A DNA stretch of 64,000 nucleotides from Phyllobacterium bourgognense (lineage in GTDB: Bacteria > Pseudomonadota > Alphaproteobacteria > Rhizobiales > Rhizobiaceae), in assembly GCF_003337575.1 (NCBI RefSeq), contig NZ_QPJM01000014.1, positions 1 through 64,000 of the forward strand, written 5' to 3'. Under the pieces are notes generated by a model. It was not told the origin of the DNA and searched no databases. It saw nothing but the letters and a program-made list of their open reading frames with translations. Shown here in pieces: positions 1-9,484 of this stretch. Within the stretch, counting starts at the first letter, position 1. The number at the start of each line of letters is the position of its first letter. The translations under genes and the position numbers were made by a program.

Positions 1-153
1 AAAAGGCTTGAACCAATCGATGCGCTTTCCATGCTTGGCCCAGAACTTCTCCGGATCCTTGATGCTCTGCTTGTACCAGCTCTGATAGGTTTCATTGTCG
101 ATAAGCGCGTTTTTCTTCGCGCTTGCCAGCACGGGATGAACCTTCTCGGACAT
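1..153 (-). CDS. acs: acetyl-CoA synthetase, N-terminal fragment
   Basis: This is the first 51 codons of a gene that runs off the left edge. The protein begins [16 protein letters not shown] and continues through [16 protein letters not shown] to [10 protein letters not shown], which matches the start of AMP-forming acetyl-CoA synthetase (acetate + ATP + CoA to acetyl-CoA, cytosolic, acetate assimilation). The ATG at 153-151 is preceded by a good ribosome binding site (GGAGGAAG, about 5 bases upstream). The catalytic core lies outside the window, so activity cannot be judged. It is transcribed away from the M15 peptidase gene, with a 294-base divergent spacer. Confidence 0.85.
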   Translation of the reverse strand, partial: MSEKVHPVLASAKKNALIDNETYQSWYKQSIKDPEKFWAKHGKRIDWFKPF

Positions 154-196
154 CAACTTCCTCCAGAACCTGAGATGACGGGCCTCCACCCGAATA

Positions 197-212
197 CCTC
201 CCGAGCGGGAGG
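197..212. repeat. perfect palindrome in the acs leader
   Basis: CCTCCCG and CGGGAGG are perfect inverted repeats separated by two bases. They lie 44 bases upstream of the acs start codon, within the 154-447 intergenic stretch. It could be an operator or a hairpin in the acs leader. Nothing else in that spacer was recognised apart from a T/A-rich segment around 220-320. Confidence 0.4.
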
Positions 213-447
213 CGGATCGTTCTCATTATCATCAAGCAAATCAATGCGTAAATATGGCAAATCACCAGAATCGAGTGTTGTCAGGTCATGCAACACACCA
301 CGCGTAGTAATATACCGTTACATTTTGTCATGGAACCCGGTCCATTTTGAACACATTTCGGCGTGAACGGTCGCCGCATTGACTTGGGAGGACACATAAG
401 GCGCGCCGTACAATCATAAAAATCTGCGCCACACCAAGGATCGAAGA

Positions 448-984
448 ATGACAATTCAACCCTTGCGCAGTGTTGTGTTCCGCGCGAAATTCACGGTGCT
501 CTTTCTGATGGTGCTCGCGCTGGCAATCCCCGCGGATGCAGGAACGTTGCCTGAACCGTCAAATCCTCAAGAGCGGATCGGCGCTCACATGTTCGATGAC
601 GAGCACGCACATCTCTTGAAAGATTCCGTCTTCGACAAGATAAGCCCTCTGGTGCTCGCTGCCATGCCTCGCGGCAAGGCCTATATCGATTACAAGGCCC
701 CGTCGAAGTGTGTCCCGGAACGTTTAAGGAGTGTACTCAATCGCGTGTCCGCCAAGTATGGCCCGATAACCGTCAACTCTACCGTTCGTTCGCGATCACG
801 CAATCGTAGTGTCGGCGGCCGGGACAAGTCATATCATCTCAACTGCCAAGCTGTTGATTTCCGTGTACATGGCGGCGCGTCCGGATTGATCGGGTTTCTT
901 TCTTCCGCGAAAGATGTGGGTGGGCTGAAGCGCTACCCGGCGGGTTATTATCACATCGATACCGGGCCGCGCCGTAGCTGGTAG
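448..984 (+). CDS. exported peptidase of the M15 / YcbK type
   Basis: This is a 178-residue protein with an N-terminal signal segment (hydrophobic residues about 15-32, ending ADAG). The C-terminal half carries the zinc-peptidase pattern of the Peptidase_M15_3 family: SYHLNCQAVDFR gives His130 and Asp137, and GYYHIDTG gives His169. The family cleaves peptide bonds in murein cross-bridges, so a periplasmic cell-wall role is likely. The gene is monocistronic and ends 13 bases from the convergent yggS gene. Two cysteines (about 88 and 133) could form a disulfide. Substrate specificity is unknown. Confidence 0.75.
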   Translation: MTIQPLRSVVFRAKFTVLFLMVLALAIPADAGTLPEPSNPQERIGAHMFDDEHAHLLKDSVFDKISPLVLAAMPRGKAYIDYKAPSKCVPERLRSVLNRVSAKYGPITVNSTVRSRSRNRSVGGRDKSYHLNCQAVDFRVHGGASGLIGFLSSAKDVGGLKRYPAGYYHIDTGPRRSW

Positions 985-997
985 GCCAATCTACGAC

Positions 998-1660
998 CTA
1001 GCGAGTGCCGAAAATCGCCGAGCCGACGCGCACCGACGTCGCGCCGAAACCTATGGCGATCCGGTAATCGCCCGACATGCCCATGGAAAGCTTCTCCACG
1101 CCGGCATCGGCCGCAATCTTGCGCAAAAGGGCAAAATGTGGCCCGGGGTTTTCATCGGCTGGCGGAATGCACATCAGGCCCTCGATTATCAGGCGATGCA
1201 CTTCACGGCAGCGCGTTATGAAGGCCAAGGCTTCCTTTGGTTCTATACCGGCTTTCTGGGGTTCCGAGCCGGTGTTGACTTGAACGAAGAGTTTCGGAAA
1301 GCGGTTCTGCTTCTTCATTTCCACGGCCAGAGTTGAAGCAATCTTCTCGCGATCGACAGTTTCGATCACATCAAAAAGAGCGACAGCTTCCTGCGCTTTG
1401 TTGGATTGCAGCGGGCCGATCAGGTGCAATTCGATATCCGGAAAATCGCTACGCAGGTACGGCCATTTCGCTTGAGCCTCCTGCACGCGATTTTCACCGA
1501 AAACGCGCTGCCCCGCTTCGATGATCGGGCGAATAGTGTCGCCATCAAAAGTCTTGGAGACGGCTATCAATGTCACCGAGCCTTCTGAGCGATTGGCCTC
1601 GGCTTCGGCTTTGCGAATTTCGCTTTGAACGGCAAAAAGTTGTTCAACGGCATTGGGCAT
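998..1660 (-). CDS. YggS family pyridoxal phosphate homeostasis protein
   Basis: This 220-residue single-domain protein belongs to the PLPBP/YggS family, which binds PLP without known catalysis and buffers vitamin B6 and amino-acid metabolism in the cytosol. The PLP lysine lies in the motif TLIAVSKTF (Lys36). Other family motifs are FGENRVQEA, HLIGPLQSNK, VQVNTG, GLMCIPP and LSMGMSGDYRIAIGFGATSVRVG near the C-terminus (quoted in parts). Length is normal for the family. It converges on the upstream M15 peptidase gene and stands alone. Confidence 0.92.
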   Translation of the reverse strand: MPNAVEQLFAVQSEIRKAEAEANRSEGSVTLIAVSKTFDGDTIRPIIEAGQRVFGENRVQEAQAKWPYLRSDFPDIELHLIGPLQSNKAQEAVALFDVIETVDREKIASTLAVEMKKQNRFPKLFVQVNTGSEPQKAGIEPKEALAFITRCREVHRLIIEGLMCIPPADENPGPHFALLRKIAADAGVEKLSMGMSGDYRIAIGFGATSVRVGSAIFGTR

Positions 1661-1781
1661 GGCGCAGTTGAGTCCTATTTATGATACACGAGCCCGGTTT
1701 TCGCGGGTTCCTTCAGCTTCAAATGGTTGACGGTCCCACCAATACGTGGTGAAGGTCCCGCAAGGGTGTGTCGAGATTCAC

Positions 1782-1875
1782 GCCATGGTGGCCTGCAAAT
1801 GGTACTTTTCTGCGCTTCCGGTACTCATGAACCAAAAAGTTCACTCCGTTCCGGTTCTCGAAAATTACCATTTTC
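1782..1875. repeat. dispersed palindromic repeat, copy A
   Basis: This is one of two related copies of about 94 bases in the window; the other is at 13301-13394. Shared blocks include CTGCAAATGG, ACTTTTCTG/GCTTTTCTG, CTCCGTTCCGG/CTCCGCTCCGG and ACCATTTTCG. The centre is a small hairpin: TGAAC at 1828-1832, loop CAAAAA and GTTCA at 1839-1843. Outer arms pair imperfectly (1800-1810 with 1860-1870). It lies between yggS and leuS (gap 1661-1939), where no other feature was seen. It resembles palindromic intergenic repeats known from Brucella relatives, but that link is from memory. Confidence 0.7.
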
Positions 1876-1939
1876 GGCTCACCCTGACTTGAACTTCGAC
1901 GCACCCTAATCCAGTATCCTTTGCAAGAGAATCCCGTTC

Positions 1940-4558
1940 ATGGCAACCGAACGATACAATCCCCGTGTAGCCGAAAAGCATTGGCAGAAGGTTTGGGACG
2001 ACGCCAAACTTTTCGAAACGCCGAATGACGATCCGCGTGACCCGTACTACGTGCTCGAGATGTTCCCCTACCCTTCGGGTCGCATCCATATGGGCCACGT
2101 GCGCAACTATGCGATGGGTGATGTCGTTGCACGCTACAAGCGCGCCAAGGGATTCAATGTGCTGCATCCGATGGGCTGGGACGCCTTCGGCATGCCCGCG
2201 GAAAACGCCGCGATGCAGAACAAGGTTCACCCGAAGACCTGGACCTATCAGAACATCGCGACCATGCGCAGCCAGCTCAAATCCATGGGGCTGTCGCTCG
2301 ACTGGTCGCGCGAGTTCGCAACCTGCGATGTCGAATATTATCATCGCCAGCAGATGCTGTTCCTCGACTTCGTCGAAAAGGGGCTGGTGACGCGCAAATC
2401 CTCCAAGGTCAACTGGGATCCGGAGGACATGACCGTTCTTGCCAATGAACAGGTGATCGATGGCCGCGGCTGGCGCTCCGGCGCGCTGGTCGAACAGCGT
2501 GAGCTAACGCAATGGTTCTTCAAGATCACCGATTTCAATGAGGAATTGCTGAGCGCGCTGGACGATCTCGACCAATGGCCCGACAAGGTGCGGCTGATGC
2601 AGCGCAACTGGATCGGCAAGTCCGAAGGCATGCTGATCCGCTGGGCGCTGGATGATACATCGCACGCCGGCGGCGAGAACGAGATCGAGGTTTATACGAC
2701 ACGTCCGGATACGCTGTTCGGTGCGTCATTTATCGCGATCGCGGCAGATCATCCGTTGGCGAAGAAGGCCGCGGAAACCAATGCAGCGCTGGCGAAGTTC
2801 AACGAGGAATGCCGCCAGGCCGGCACGTCCGTTGTTGCGCTGGAGACGGCTGAGAAGAAGGGCTTCGACACCGGCCTGCGCGTTGAGCATCCGTTCGATC
2901 CGAACTGGAAGCTGCCGGTTTACGTCGCCAACTTCGTGTTGATGGATTACGGCACGGGTGCTATTTTCGGCTGCCCGTCGGGCGATCAGCGAGATCTTGA
3001 TTTCGCCAACAAATATGACTTGCCCGTAGTCCCTGTGGTCATGCCGAAGGATGCGGATGCAGCGACATTCCAGATCACCGAGACGGCCTATGTCGATGAC
3101 GGGGTGATGATCAATTCGCAATTCCTTGACGGGCTGACGCCTGCTGCGGCCTTCGATGATGTGGCGAACCGGCTGGAAAAGCAGACCATCGGCAACCGGC
3201 CACAAGGGGAGCGGAAGGTCAACTTCCGTCTGCGCGACTGGGGCATTTCACGCCAACGCTACTGGGGTTGCCCGATCCCGATGATCCATTGTGACGACTG
3301 CGGTGTTGTTCCTGTGCCGAAAGCCGATCTGCCGGTCAAGCTACCGGACGATGTCGAGTTCGACCGTCCGGGCAATCCACTTGACCGTCACCCGACCTGG
3401 CGACACGTCAACTGTCCGCAGTGCGGCAAGGCCGCGCGTCGTGAAACCGACACGATGGACACTTTCGTCGATTCGTCCTGGTACTTTGCGCGATTCACGG
3501 CGCCCTGGGAGAATGAACCCACCGATCCGAAGATCGCCAATCACTGGCTGCCGGTCGATCAATATATCGGCGGCATCGAGCATGCGATTCTGCATCTGCT
3601 CTATTCGCGGTTTTTCACGCGGGCGATGAAGGTCGCGGGCCATCTGGACATCAGCGAGCCGTTCAAGGGCCTGTTTACCCAAGGCATGGTCGTACACGAG
3701 ACCTACAAGGGCAAGGACGGCTGGGTTATGCCAGCGGAGGTCAAGGTCGAAGAGACTGAAGGCAAGCGCCGCGCGATCCTGATCGAAACTGGCGAAGAGA
3801 TCGAGATCGGCTCGATCGAGAAGATGTCGAAGTCCAAAAAGAACGTGGTCGATCCGGACGATATTATTGCTTCCTATGGTGCCGATACAGCGCGCTGGTT
3901 CATGCTGTCGGATTCGCCGCCCGAGCGCGACGTGATCTGGACGGAGGCAGGTGCCGAAGGTGCACATCGCTTCGTGCAGCGCGTGTGGAGATTGATATCG
4001 GAGGCAGCAGACGTGCTGAAGGCTGCCGAGCCTGCCACCGCCTCCGAGGGCGAAGCGCTGCAAATTTCCAAGGCAGCACACAGGACGGTCAAGCTGGTCG
4101 GCGAGGATATCGAAAAGCTCGCCTTCAACAAGGCCGTCGCCCGGCTGTACGAACTGGTGAATATTTTGTCCGGTCCCCTGCAGAAAATCGCCGCCGGGGA
4201 AGCTGACAAGGCGATGATCGCCGCGTGCCGCGAAGCGACCAACATGCTGTTGGCGATGGTCGGGCCGATGATGCCGCATCTGGCTGAGGAATGCTGGAAA
4301 GCGCTGAGCGACAAGGATCTTATAGCACATCAGCCATGGCCAACCTATGATGAGGCGCTGATCGTCGAGAACGATGTGACATTGCCGGTGCAGATCAACG
4401 GCAAGAAGCGTGGTGATTTGACAATTGCCCGCGATGCGGATCAATTGGCGGTCGAAAAAGCCGCCCTCGCGCTTGATTTCGTCAGGGCCGCGTTGAATGG
4501 TAATCCGCCAAAGAAAGTCATTATCGTACCGCAGAGGATCATCAATGTCGTTGCCTGA
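1940..4558 (+). CDS. leuS: leucyl-tRNA synthetase
   Basis: This class I aminoacyl-tRNA synthetase of 872 residues charges tRNA-Leu in the cytosol. The HIGH signature appears as HMGH (residues 50-53, in [15 protein letters not shown]). The KMSKS loop is at residues 628-632. The editing (CP1) domain lies between them, with [12 protein letters not shown] and its [10 protein letters not shown] segment. A zinc-ribbon-like CDDCG...CPQCG segment sits near residues 453-494. Length is normal. The 3' end overlaps lptE by 14 bases, so the two are translationally coupled. Confidence 0.98.
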   Translation: MATERYNPRVAEKHWQKVWDDAKLFETPNDDPRDPYYVLEMFPYPSGRIHMGHVRNYAMGDVVARYKRAKGFNVLHPMGWDAFGMPAENAAMQNKVHPKTWTYQNIATMRSQLKSMGLSLDWSREFATCDVEYYHRQQMLFLDFVEKGLVTRKSSKVNWDPEDMTVLANEQVIDGRGWRSGALVEQRELTQWFFKITDFNEELLSALDDLDQWPDKVRLMQRNWIGKSEGMLIRWALDDTSHAGGENEIEVYTTRPDTLFGASFIAIAADHPLAKKAAETNAALAKFNEECRQAGTSVVALETAEKKGFDTGLRVEHPFDPNWKLPVYVANFVLMDYGTGAIFGCPSGDQRDLDFANKYDLPVVPVVMPKDADAATFQITETAYVDDGVMINSQFLDGLTPAAAFDDVANRLEKQTIGNRPQGERKVNFRLRDWGISRQRYWGCPIPMIHCDDCGVVPVPKADLPVKLPDDVEFDRPGNPLDRHPTWRHVNCPQCGKAARRETDTMDTFVDSSWYFARFTAPWENEPTDPKIANHWLPVDQYIGGIEHAILHLLYSRFFTRAMKVAGHLDISEPFKGLFTQGMVVHETYKGKDGWVMPAEVKVEETEGKRRAILIETGEEIEIGSIEKMSKSKKNVVDPDDIIASYGADTARWFMLSDSPPERDVIWTEAGAEGAHRFVQRVWRLISEAADVLKAAEPATASEGEALQISKAAHRTVKLVGEDIEKLAFNKAVARLYELVNILSGPLQKIAAGEADKAMIAACREATNMLLAMVGPMMPHLAEECWKALSDKDLIAHQPWPTYDEALIVENDVTLPVQINGKKRGDLTIARDADQLAVEKAALALDFVRAALNGNPPKKVIIVPQRIINVVA

Positions 4559-5123
4559 TCGTTTTCAGCCAGGATCGCGTTCCGGGCGTCTGTTGTTGCG
4601 GGTCTGCGTGCTCGGTATGGCTCTCATTGCCGCCGGATGCCAGGTGAGGCCGCTGTACTCGACTCCCAGCCCCACGGTGACCGGAAGCGTCAACGACAAC
4701 ATACGCTCGAAGCTCGCCGGCATCTCGATCAACCAGCCCGGCGACCGCGTTACTCAAGAAGTACGCAACAACCTGATTTTCCTGTTTGCCGGCGGAGCAG
4801 GAGAACCGGCCAGTCCCGCCTATTCGCTGACGCTAAGCGTTTATTCCAGGGATCTGTCGCTGCTGCTCGTGCAGAATGCAACGAATGACAAATCCGGCCA
4901 GCCAACAGCTGGTTCGATGCGCATGACAGGCTCCTATACCTTGACGCGCCTCTCCGATGGAAAGGTTGTTGGTACCGGAACACGAATTGTCACTGCGGAT
5001 TACGACGCGCCAAGACAGCGTTACGCCGTACTCAGGGCGCAGCGCGACGCAAACAATCGCGCGGCGCGGGAGCTCGCGGAGTCGCTCAATCTCAGTGTCG
5101 CGCAGGATCTATCCAAGATTTAG
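4545..5123 (+). CDS. lptE: LPS assembly lipoprotein LptE
   Basis: This 192-residue lipoprotein has a basic N-terminus, a hydrophobic segment and a lipobox LIAAGC with Cys32 as the expected lipidated residue. LptE plugs LptD in the outer membrane and delivers LPS to the surface. The order leuS-lptE is standard in alphaproteobacteria. The ATG at 4545 was chosen over the upstream in-frame starts because it places a proper signal peptide at the N-terminus and overlaps leuS by 14 bases. The usual next gene in relatives, holA, is not present here. Confidence 0.85.
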   Translation: MSLPDRFQPGSRSGRLLLRVCVLGMALIAAGCQVRPLYSTPSPTVTGSVNDNIRSKLAGISINQPGDRVTQEVRNNLIFLFAGGAGEPASPAYSLTLSVYSRDLSLLLVQNATNDKSGQPTAGSMRMTGSYTLTRLSDGKVVGTGTRIVTADYDAPRQRYAVLRAQRDANNRAARELAESLNLSVAQDLSKI

Positions 5124-5147
5124 GCAGACAACGTCGAGATACAGACA

Positions 5148-6305
5148 ATGCGCCTGACCTCGCTTTCCGCGAATGGTTATCGGTCGTTGCGTTCGATACG
5201 GCTCGATATCGGTTCGCTCGCACTGTTTGTCGGCGAGAACGGCGTCGGCAAATCCAATCTCTATCGAGCAATGCAGCTGATCAAGGCATCGGCGCAAGGG
5301 ACGCTTTCTTACGAGATTGCGCGCGAAGGTGGCATGCAGTCGGCTCTGTGGACCGGCAAGCGCCGATCCGGTCCTGTCCGCATGGTTTTCACTGCTGAAT
5401 TTGATGACGATGACACCGCAATCCGATCGGGTTATTCCGTTGAAACCGGTCTTGCCCCGAGTTACCAAGTGGAGGTCGGGCTGAGACCGCCCGCCGCCGC
5501 CGGTTTTGCTTTCGAGCCGCAGATCAAGGAAGAAACGCTGAGCATCGACAGCGGCCGTAGACCGGTCGAGATGATGAGCCGCAAGGGGCCGGCGGTGTTT
5601 GCAAGGGATGATTCCGGCCGGCGCGTCGAGCACCCGGTCAAGCTTCTCGATTCCGAGACGGGATTGGCAATTCTTGGCAGATCCGGGCGGTATCCCGAGA
5701 TTGGCGATCTGCGCACCACGCTGCTTGGTTGGCGCTTTTATCACGGCTTTCGTACCGATCGCGATTCGCCCGTTCGACGGCCGACATTGGCAATTACGGC
5801 GCCGATGCTGGACGAAGACGGGGGCAATCTTGCTGCTGTCTTTGCAACGCTGGTGCATATCCGCCAAGACACCGTTGATCTCGATCGCTGCATTGCCGAA
5901 GCGCTAGCCGGTGCCACCCTTGAGGTGCCGGTTCCGGGAGAGACCGCAACTTTTGGTCTGCGCCTTCCCGAATTTCCACAGCGCCTGTTTCGTCCGGAAG
6001 AACTGTCGGATGGTCAGATAAGGTTTCTGGCGCTGGCAGGGGCACTTCTTTCTTATCGGCTGCCGCGGCTGATCGCCTTGAACGAGCCGGAGACCAGCCT
6101 GCATCCGTCCATGCTGCCGGCTCTTGCCGACATGATCAGCCAGGCAGCGGAGCGCACGCAGTTGTGGATCGTCACGCATTCGCGTGCGCTGGCAGATGAA
6201 ATTTCTGCCCGGACCGGCGTGCGCGCCATGACCGTAGTCCGCCAGGACGGCGCAACATCCATCGAGGGATTGAGGCTAGACGGCCGTTTAGGCCACGATG
6301 ACTAG
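5148..6305 (+). CDS. AAA family ATPase (OLD/RecF-like, COG4637 type)
   Basis: This 385-residue protein is a predicted P-loop ATPase of the SMC/RecF/OLD-like class. Walker A is GENGVGKSN (residues 29-37), an ABC-like signature occurs as LSDGQIRFLALAG, and Walker B is LIALNEPETSLHP, followed by a histidine switch region (VTHSRAL). No TOPRIM nuclease domain is visible, so this is not a complete OLD nuclease. It starts 24 bases after lptE and may be cotranscribed. Such stand-alone ATPases are widespread in rhizobia and their role is unknown. Confidence 0.75.
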   Translation: MRLTSLSANGYRSLRSIRLDIGSLALFVGENGVGKSNLYRAMQLIKASAQGTLSYEIAREGGMQSALWTGKRRSGPVRMVFTAEFDDDDTAIRSGYSVETGLAPSYQVEVGLRPPAAAGFAFEPQIKEETLSIDSGRRPVEMMSRKGPAVFARDDSGRRVEHPVKLLDSETGLAILGRSGRYPEIGDLRTTLLGWRFYHGFRTDRDSPVRRPTLAITAPMLDEDGGNLAAVFATLVHIRQDTVDLDRCIAEALAGATLEVPVPGETATFGLRLPEFPQRLFRPEELSDGQIRFLALAGALLSYRLPRLIALNEPETSLHPSMLPALADMISQAAERTQLWIVTHSRALADEISARTGVRAMTVVRQDGATSIEGLRLDGRLGHDD

Positions 6306-6396
6306 TGAGTGGCGTTGGAGTTCATAGCCTGTAAGTAGATGCAATCGGCGGCTCCTTCCTAACCCAGCGATGAGAAAACTAATTCTTTCACACAAG

Positions 6397-6408
6397 ATTC
6401 TATGGAAT
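6397..6408. promoter_or_regulatory. short inverted repeat upstream of the ssu operon
   Basis: ATTC-TATG-GAAT is a 12-base inverted repeat inside a T-rich stretch about 100 bases before ssuA. It is the only symmetrical element in the 205-base spacer after the AAA ATPase gene. A role as operator for a sulfur-starvation regulator is a guess from position alone. Confidence 0.2.
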
Positions 6409-6510
6409 TTCTTTTCTCTATCAGATTGGTCGAGTTAACTAGCATTGGACCCAATTCCCGGTCGGGCGGGAAGGCTTTCATCAACAAAGCCCGCATCCGC
6501 AGAGGGACCA

Positions 6511-7466
6511 ATGTCCAGATTGACACGTAGAGCATTTGGCGCGGCGCTTTTTACTGCGGCCATGCTCGCCACCACATTCCTGCACGCTGCCGAGCCCTTG
6601 AGGGAGTTGAAGATCGGCTTCCAGAAGACGGGCCTGCCGGTCGTGGCCCGACAGCAGCAGGTGATCGAAAAAGCACTTGAACCGAAGGGTATTGCGGTTA
6701 AATGGGTCGAGTTCACCGCAGGACCACCGCTTGTCGAAGCGCTGAATGTCGGCAGCATCGATGTCGGCTGGGTCGGCGATGCGCCGCCTATTTTTGGCCA
6801 GTCGGCAGGCTCCGCCATTGTCTACGCCGCGGCTCTAGCGCCCAATGGCAAGGGCGAAGCCATCATCGTCAAGCCGAACTCGCACATCCAGTCGCTTGCC
6901 GACCTCAAGGGCAGGAAAGTAGGCGTAGGCAAAGGGACAAGCGCCCACAATCTTCTCATCGCGGCGCTGGCGAAAGCCAATGTGGGCTACGATGAAATCA
7001 CCCCGGTTTTCCTGAGCCCGGCCGATGCTGCGGCGGCGTTTGCGAGCGATAAGATCGATGCCTGGGCAATCTGGGATCCGTTCTTCGCTATTGCCGAGAC
7101 GCGCTATAATCCGCGCATTCTGGTTCGCACGAGCGACGTTCTCAACGTCAACACCTACCTCATTGCCAATCGCGATTTTGCCAAGGTACATCCAGAAGTG
7201 GTGACGGAGACGATCGGCGCACTGAAGGTCGCAGCTGATTGGGCCAACGCCAACAAGGACAAGGTAGCCGAAGCTTTGCACGAAGTGACCGGCGTGCCTC
7301 TCGACGCACAGACCCTCGCGGCGAACCGTTCCGTTTCAGCGTCGAACCGATTACACCGGCAATAATCGCGCATCAGCAGGAAACCGCTGACCGCTTCTTC
7401 AAGCTGAAGCTCATTCCCAATGCCATCAGGATTTCCGATGCCGTATGGACGGCCCCAAGCAACTAG
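6511..7466 (+). pseudogene. ssuA: sulfonate ABC transporter substrate-binding protein, frameshifted near the 3' end
   Basis: This encodes the periplasmic binding protein for aliphatic sulfonates. The N-terminus has a Tat-like signal (SRLTRRAFGAALF) before ...HAAEPLRELKIGFQK. The frame starting at ATG 6511 (AGAGGGA upstream) runs to a TAA at 7363-7365 and gives 284 residues. From about 7329 the family's normal C-terminus continues in another frame (RFSVEPITPAIIAHQQ...ISDAVW) up to TAG at 7464-7466. Restoring one T near 7329-7330 would give a normal protein of 318 residues. As written, the last 45 residues of the domain are lost. It may be a real mutation or a sequencing error. It is the first gene of ssuADCB. 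Confidence 0.8.
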
Positions 7467-7468
7467 CA

Positions 7469-7518
7469 GCCGAGGATATTCACGCCATGCTGGCCTGCAA
7501 ACATCTGCCAGCCTCGGC
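7469..7518. repeat. truncated copy of the dispersed repeat, forming a hairpin
   Basis: Bases 7478-7500 match the left flank of repeat copy A (1777-1799) at 22 of 23 positions (ATTCACGCCATG-x-TGGCCTGCAAA). The rest of the repeat is missing. Flanking bases form nested stems: GCCGAGG at 7469-7475 with CCTCGGC at 7512-7518, and CTGGC at 7490-7494 with GCCAG at 7507-7511. The element sits between ssuA and ssuD and may influence read-through between them. Confidence 0.5.
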
Positions 7519-7544
7519 CCACAAAATCAGGATTGGATATTCTA

Positions 7545-8699
7545 ATGACGCAGCAAGGCCCACTCGATTTCTTCTGGTTCATCCCGACGCACGGCGATGG
7601 CAGCTATCTTGGTTCGGAACGGCAGCAACGGCCGCCGGAACATGATTACCTCCGCGAGATTGCGCAAGCGGTCGATCGCCTGGGCTTCCCGGGTGTGTTA
7701 TTGCCAACGGGGCAAAGCTGCGAGGATTCCTGGATCACCGCAGCGGGGCTCGCCGCGCATACGGAGCGGCTGAAGTTTCTGGTGGCATTGCGTCCGGGTG
7801 TGACGTCCCCGGTTTTCGCAGCGCGGCAGACGGCGGCACTGGACCGCCTGAGCAACGGGCGTCTGCTGCTGAACGTGGTCGTTGGCGGCAATCCCAAGGA
7901 ACTTGCAGGCGACGGCGTCTTCCTGCCGCATGATCAGCGCTATGAACAGGCAGCCGAATTCCTGAAGATCTGGCGCGATCTTGTCTCCGGCAAAACGGTC
8001 GACTTCGACGGCAAACATTATCGGGTCGAAGGCGGAAGGCTTGACCTCCTGCCTGTACAGGAACGCGCGCCGCTCTATTTCGGCGGTTCATCCGATGCGG
8101 GACAGGATCTTGCTGCAGAACAGGTCGACATGTACCTGACCTGGGGCGAGCCGGTGGGACAGGTTGCCGAAAAGATCGAGCGTGCACGGGCAAAGGCGGC
8201 TCTCAAAGGTCGCAAGCTGCGCTTTGGCATCCGGCTGCATTTCATCGTACGCGAGACCGAGGATGAGGCGTGGGAGGCCGCAGACCGGCTGATCAGCAAG
8301 ATCACCGATGAGCAAATCGAAGTCGCGCAAGCGCGGTTCCTCAAGGAAATGGATTCTGTCGGACAGCGCCGCATGGCGGAACTGCATGGCGGACGCCGCG
8401 ACAAGCTTGTTGTCGGTCCCAACCTTTGGGCGGGCGTTGGCCTCGTACGTGGCGGTGCCGGCACCGCACTTGTCGGATCACCGCAAAGCATTGCTGCACG
8501 TATTCGCGAATATCAGGCGGTTGGCATCGATACGGTGATCGGTTCGGGCTATCCGCATCTGGAAGAAGCCTACCGTGTTGCGGAACTTCTGTTTCCGGAA
8601 CTTGGTCTTGGCGGAAATGCGCGTGCCCCGCGCCGTTCGATCGAGAACGAGTTTGGCGTTGGCTTTTATGGCGACAAACGCCTGCAGGCTTCCTCATGA
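7545..8699 (+). CDS. ssuD: FMNH2-dependent alkanesulfonate monooxygenase
   Basis: This 384-residue flavin-dependent monooxygenase of the bacterial luciferase-like superfamily releases sulfite from C1-C10 alkanesulfonates, giving the aldehyde. Family motifs are [11 protein letters not shown] near the N-terminus, [32 protein letters not shown] and [15 protein letters not shown]. The ATG at 7545 has AGGA 12 bases upstream; a TTG at 7533 is in frame but has no room for a binding site. It overlaps ssuC by four bases (ATGA). The FMN reductase partner (SsuE type) is not in the window. Confidence 0.93.
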   Translation: MTQQGPLDFFWFIPTHGDGSYLGSERQQRPPEHDYLREIAQAVDRLGFPGVLLPTGQSCEDSWITAAGLAAHTERLKFLVALRPGVTSPVFAARQTAALDRLSNGRLLLNVVVGGNPKELAGDGVFLPHDQRYEQAAEFLKIWRDLVSGKTVDFDGKHYRVEGGRLDLLPVQERAPLYFGGSSDAGQDLAAEQVDMYLTWGEPVGQVAEKIERARAKAALKGRKLRFGIRLHFIVRETEDEAWEAADRLISKITDEQIEVAQARFLKEMDSVGQRRMAELHGGRRDKLVVGPNLWAGVGLVRGGAGTALVGSPQSIAARIREYQAVGIDTVIGSGYPHLEEAYRVAELLFPELGLGGNARAPRRSIENEFGVGFYGDKRLQASS

Positions 8700-9475
8700 G
8701 CAGGGCGCTCCGTTCTATCGGGCGCAGCGCGCTGGGCTGGCTTTTGCCCGCCTTGCTGCTTGCGGGATGGGAAGGCGCGTCGCGAGCCGGGCTTATACCG
8801 GCCAACGTCTTGCCAGCACCGTCCGCTGTCGCAGAGGCGTTCTGGAAATTGCTCCTGTCGGGCGAACTCATCGAGAATATCCGCATTTCGACATTGCGTG
8901 CTCTCAGCGGCTTTCTCGTCGGCGGTAGCATCGGTTTCGTACTCGGCCTTGCCAATGGACTATCGGCGCTCAGTCGTGAACTGACCGACACGACGCTGCA
9001 GATGATCCGTAACATTCCACATCTGGCGTTGATACCGCTGGTCATCCTGTGGTTCGGGATAGACGAGGAAGCGAAACTGTTTCTCGTTGCGCTCGGCGTG
9101 TTCTTTCCAATTTACGTCAACACACTGCTTGGCATTCAGGGTGTCGATCCGCAGCTGGTGGAGATGGGGCGCATCTATGGCATGTCACGGACACAGCTCT
9201 TCCTGCGCGTAATCCTGCCGGGCGCGCTGCCCTCGATCTTCGTGGGCTTGCGCTATGCGCTTGGTATCATGTGGCTGACATTGATCGTCGCCGAAACGAT
9301 TTCCGCGTCCTCGGGTCTTGGCTACATGGCGATGCAGGCGCGCGAATTCCTGCTGATCGACGTCGTTGTTCTGTCGATCTTGATCTATGCGCTGCTCGGC
9401 AAGCTGGCGGATTCGCTGGCGCGGTTTCTCGAGCGGATATCACTGCAATGGCACCCTGCCTTCCAGACTGTTTGA
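8696..9475 (+). CDS. ssuC: sulfonate ABC transporter permease
   Basis: This 259-residue inner-membrane permease has about six hydrophobic segments. It carries the binding-protein-dependent transport signature (EAA loop) [19 protein letters not shown], which docks onto the ATPase SsuB. The start at 8696 overlaps the ssuD stop by four bases, indicating coupling. The open frame continues upstream of this ATG, but that part lies inside ssuD and has no membrane-protein character. Confidence 0.93.
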   Translation: MSRALRSIGRSALGWLLPALLLAGWEGASRAGLIPANVLPAPSAVAEAFWKLLLSGELIENIRISTLRALSGFLVGGSIGFVLGLANGLSALSRELTDTTLQMIRNIPHLALIPLVILWFGIDEEAKLFLVALGVFFPIYVNTLLGIQGVDPQLVEMGRIYGMSRTQLFLRVILPGALPSIFVGLRYALGIMWLTLIVAETISASSGLGYMAMQAREFLLIDVVVLSILIYALLGKLADSLARFLERISLQWHPAFQTV

Positions 9476-9484
9476 GGAACCAAG

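Noticed and set aside
3341-4444. Long open frame on the strand opposite leuS (367 codons)
   Set aside because: It lies wholly antisense to a well-conserved gene, shows no recognisable domain and has low-complexity Arg/His/Asp-rich composition, as expected from GC-rich codon shadowing.
7320-7340. Programmed ribosomal frameshift in ssuA
   Set aside because: No slippery heptamer or downstream pseudoknot is visible, and the family has no known recoding. A simple one-base deletion or sequencing error is the simpler explanation.
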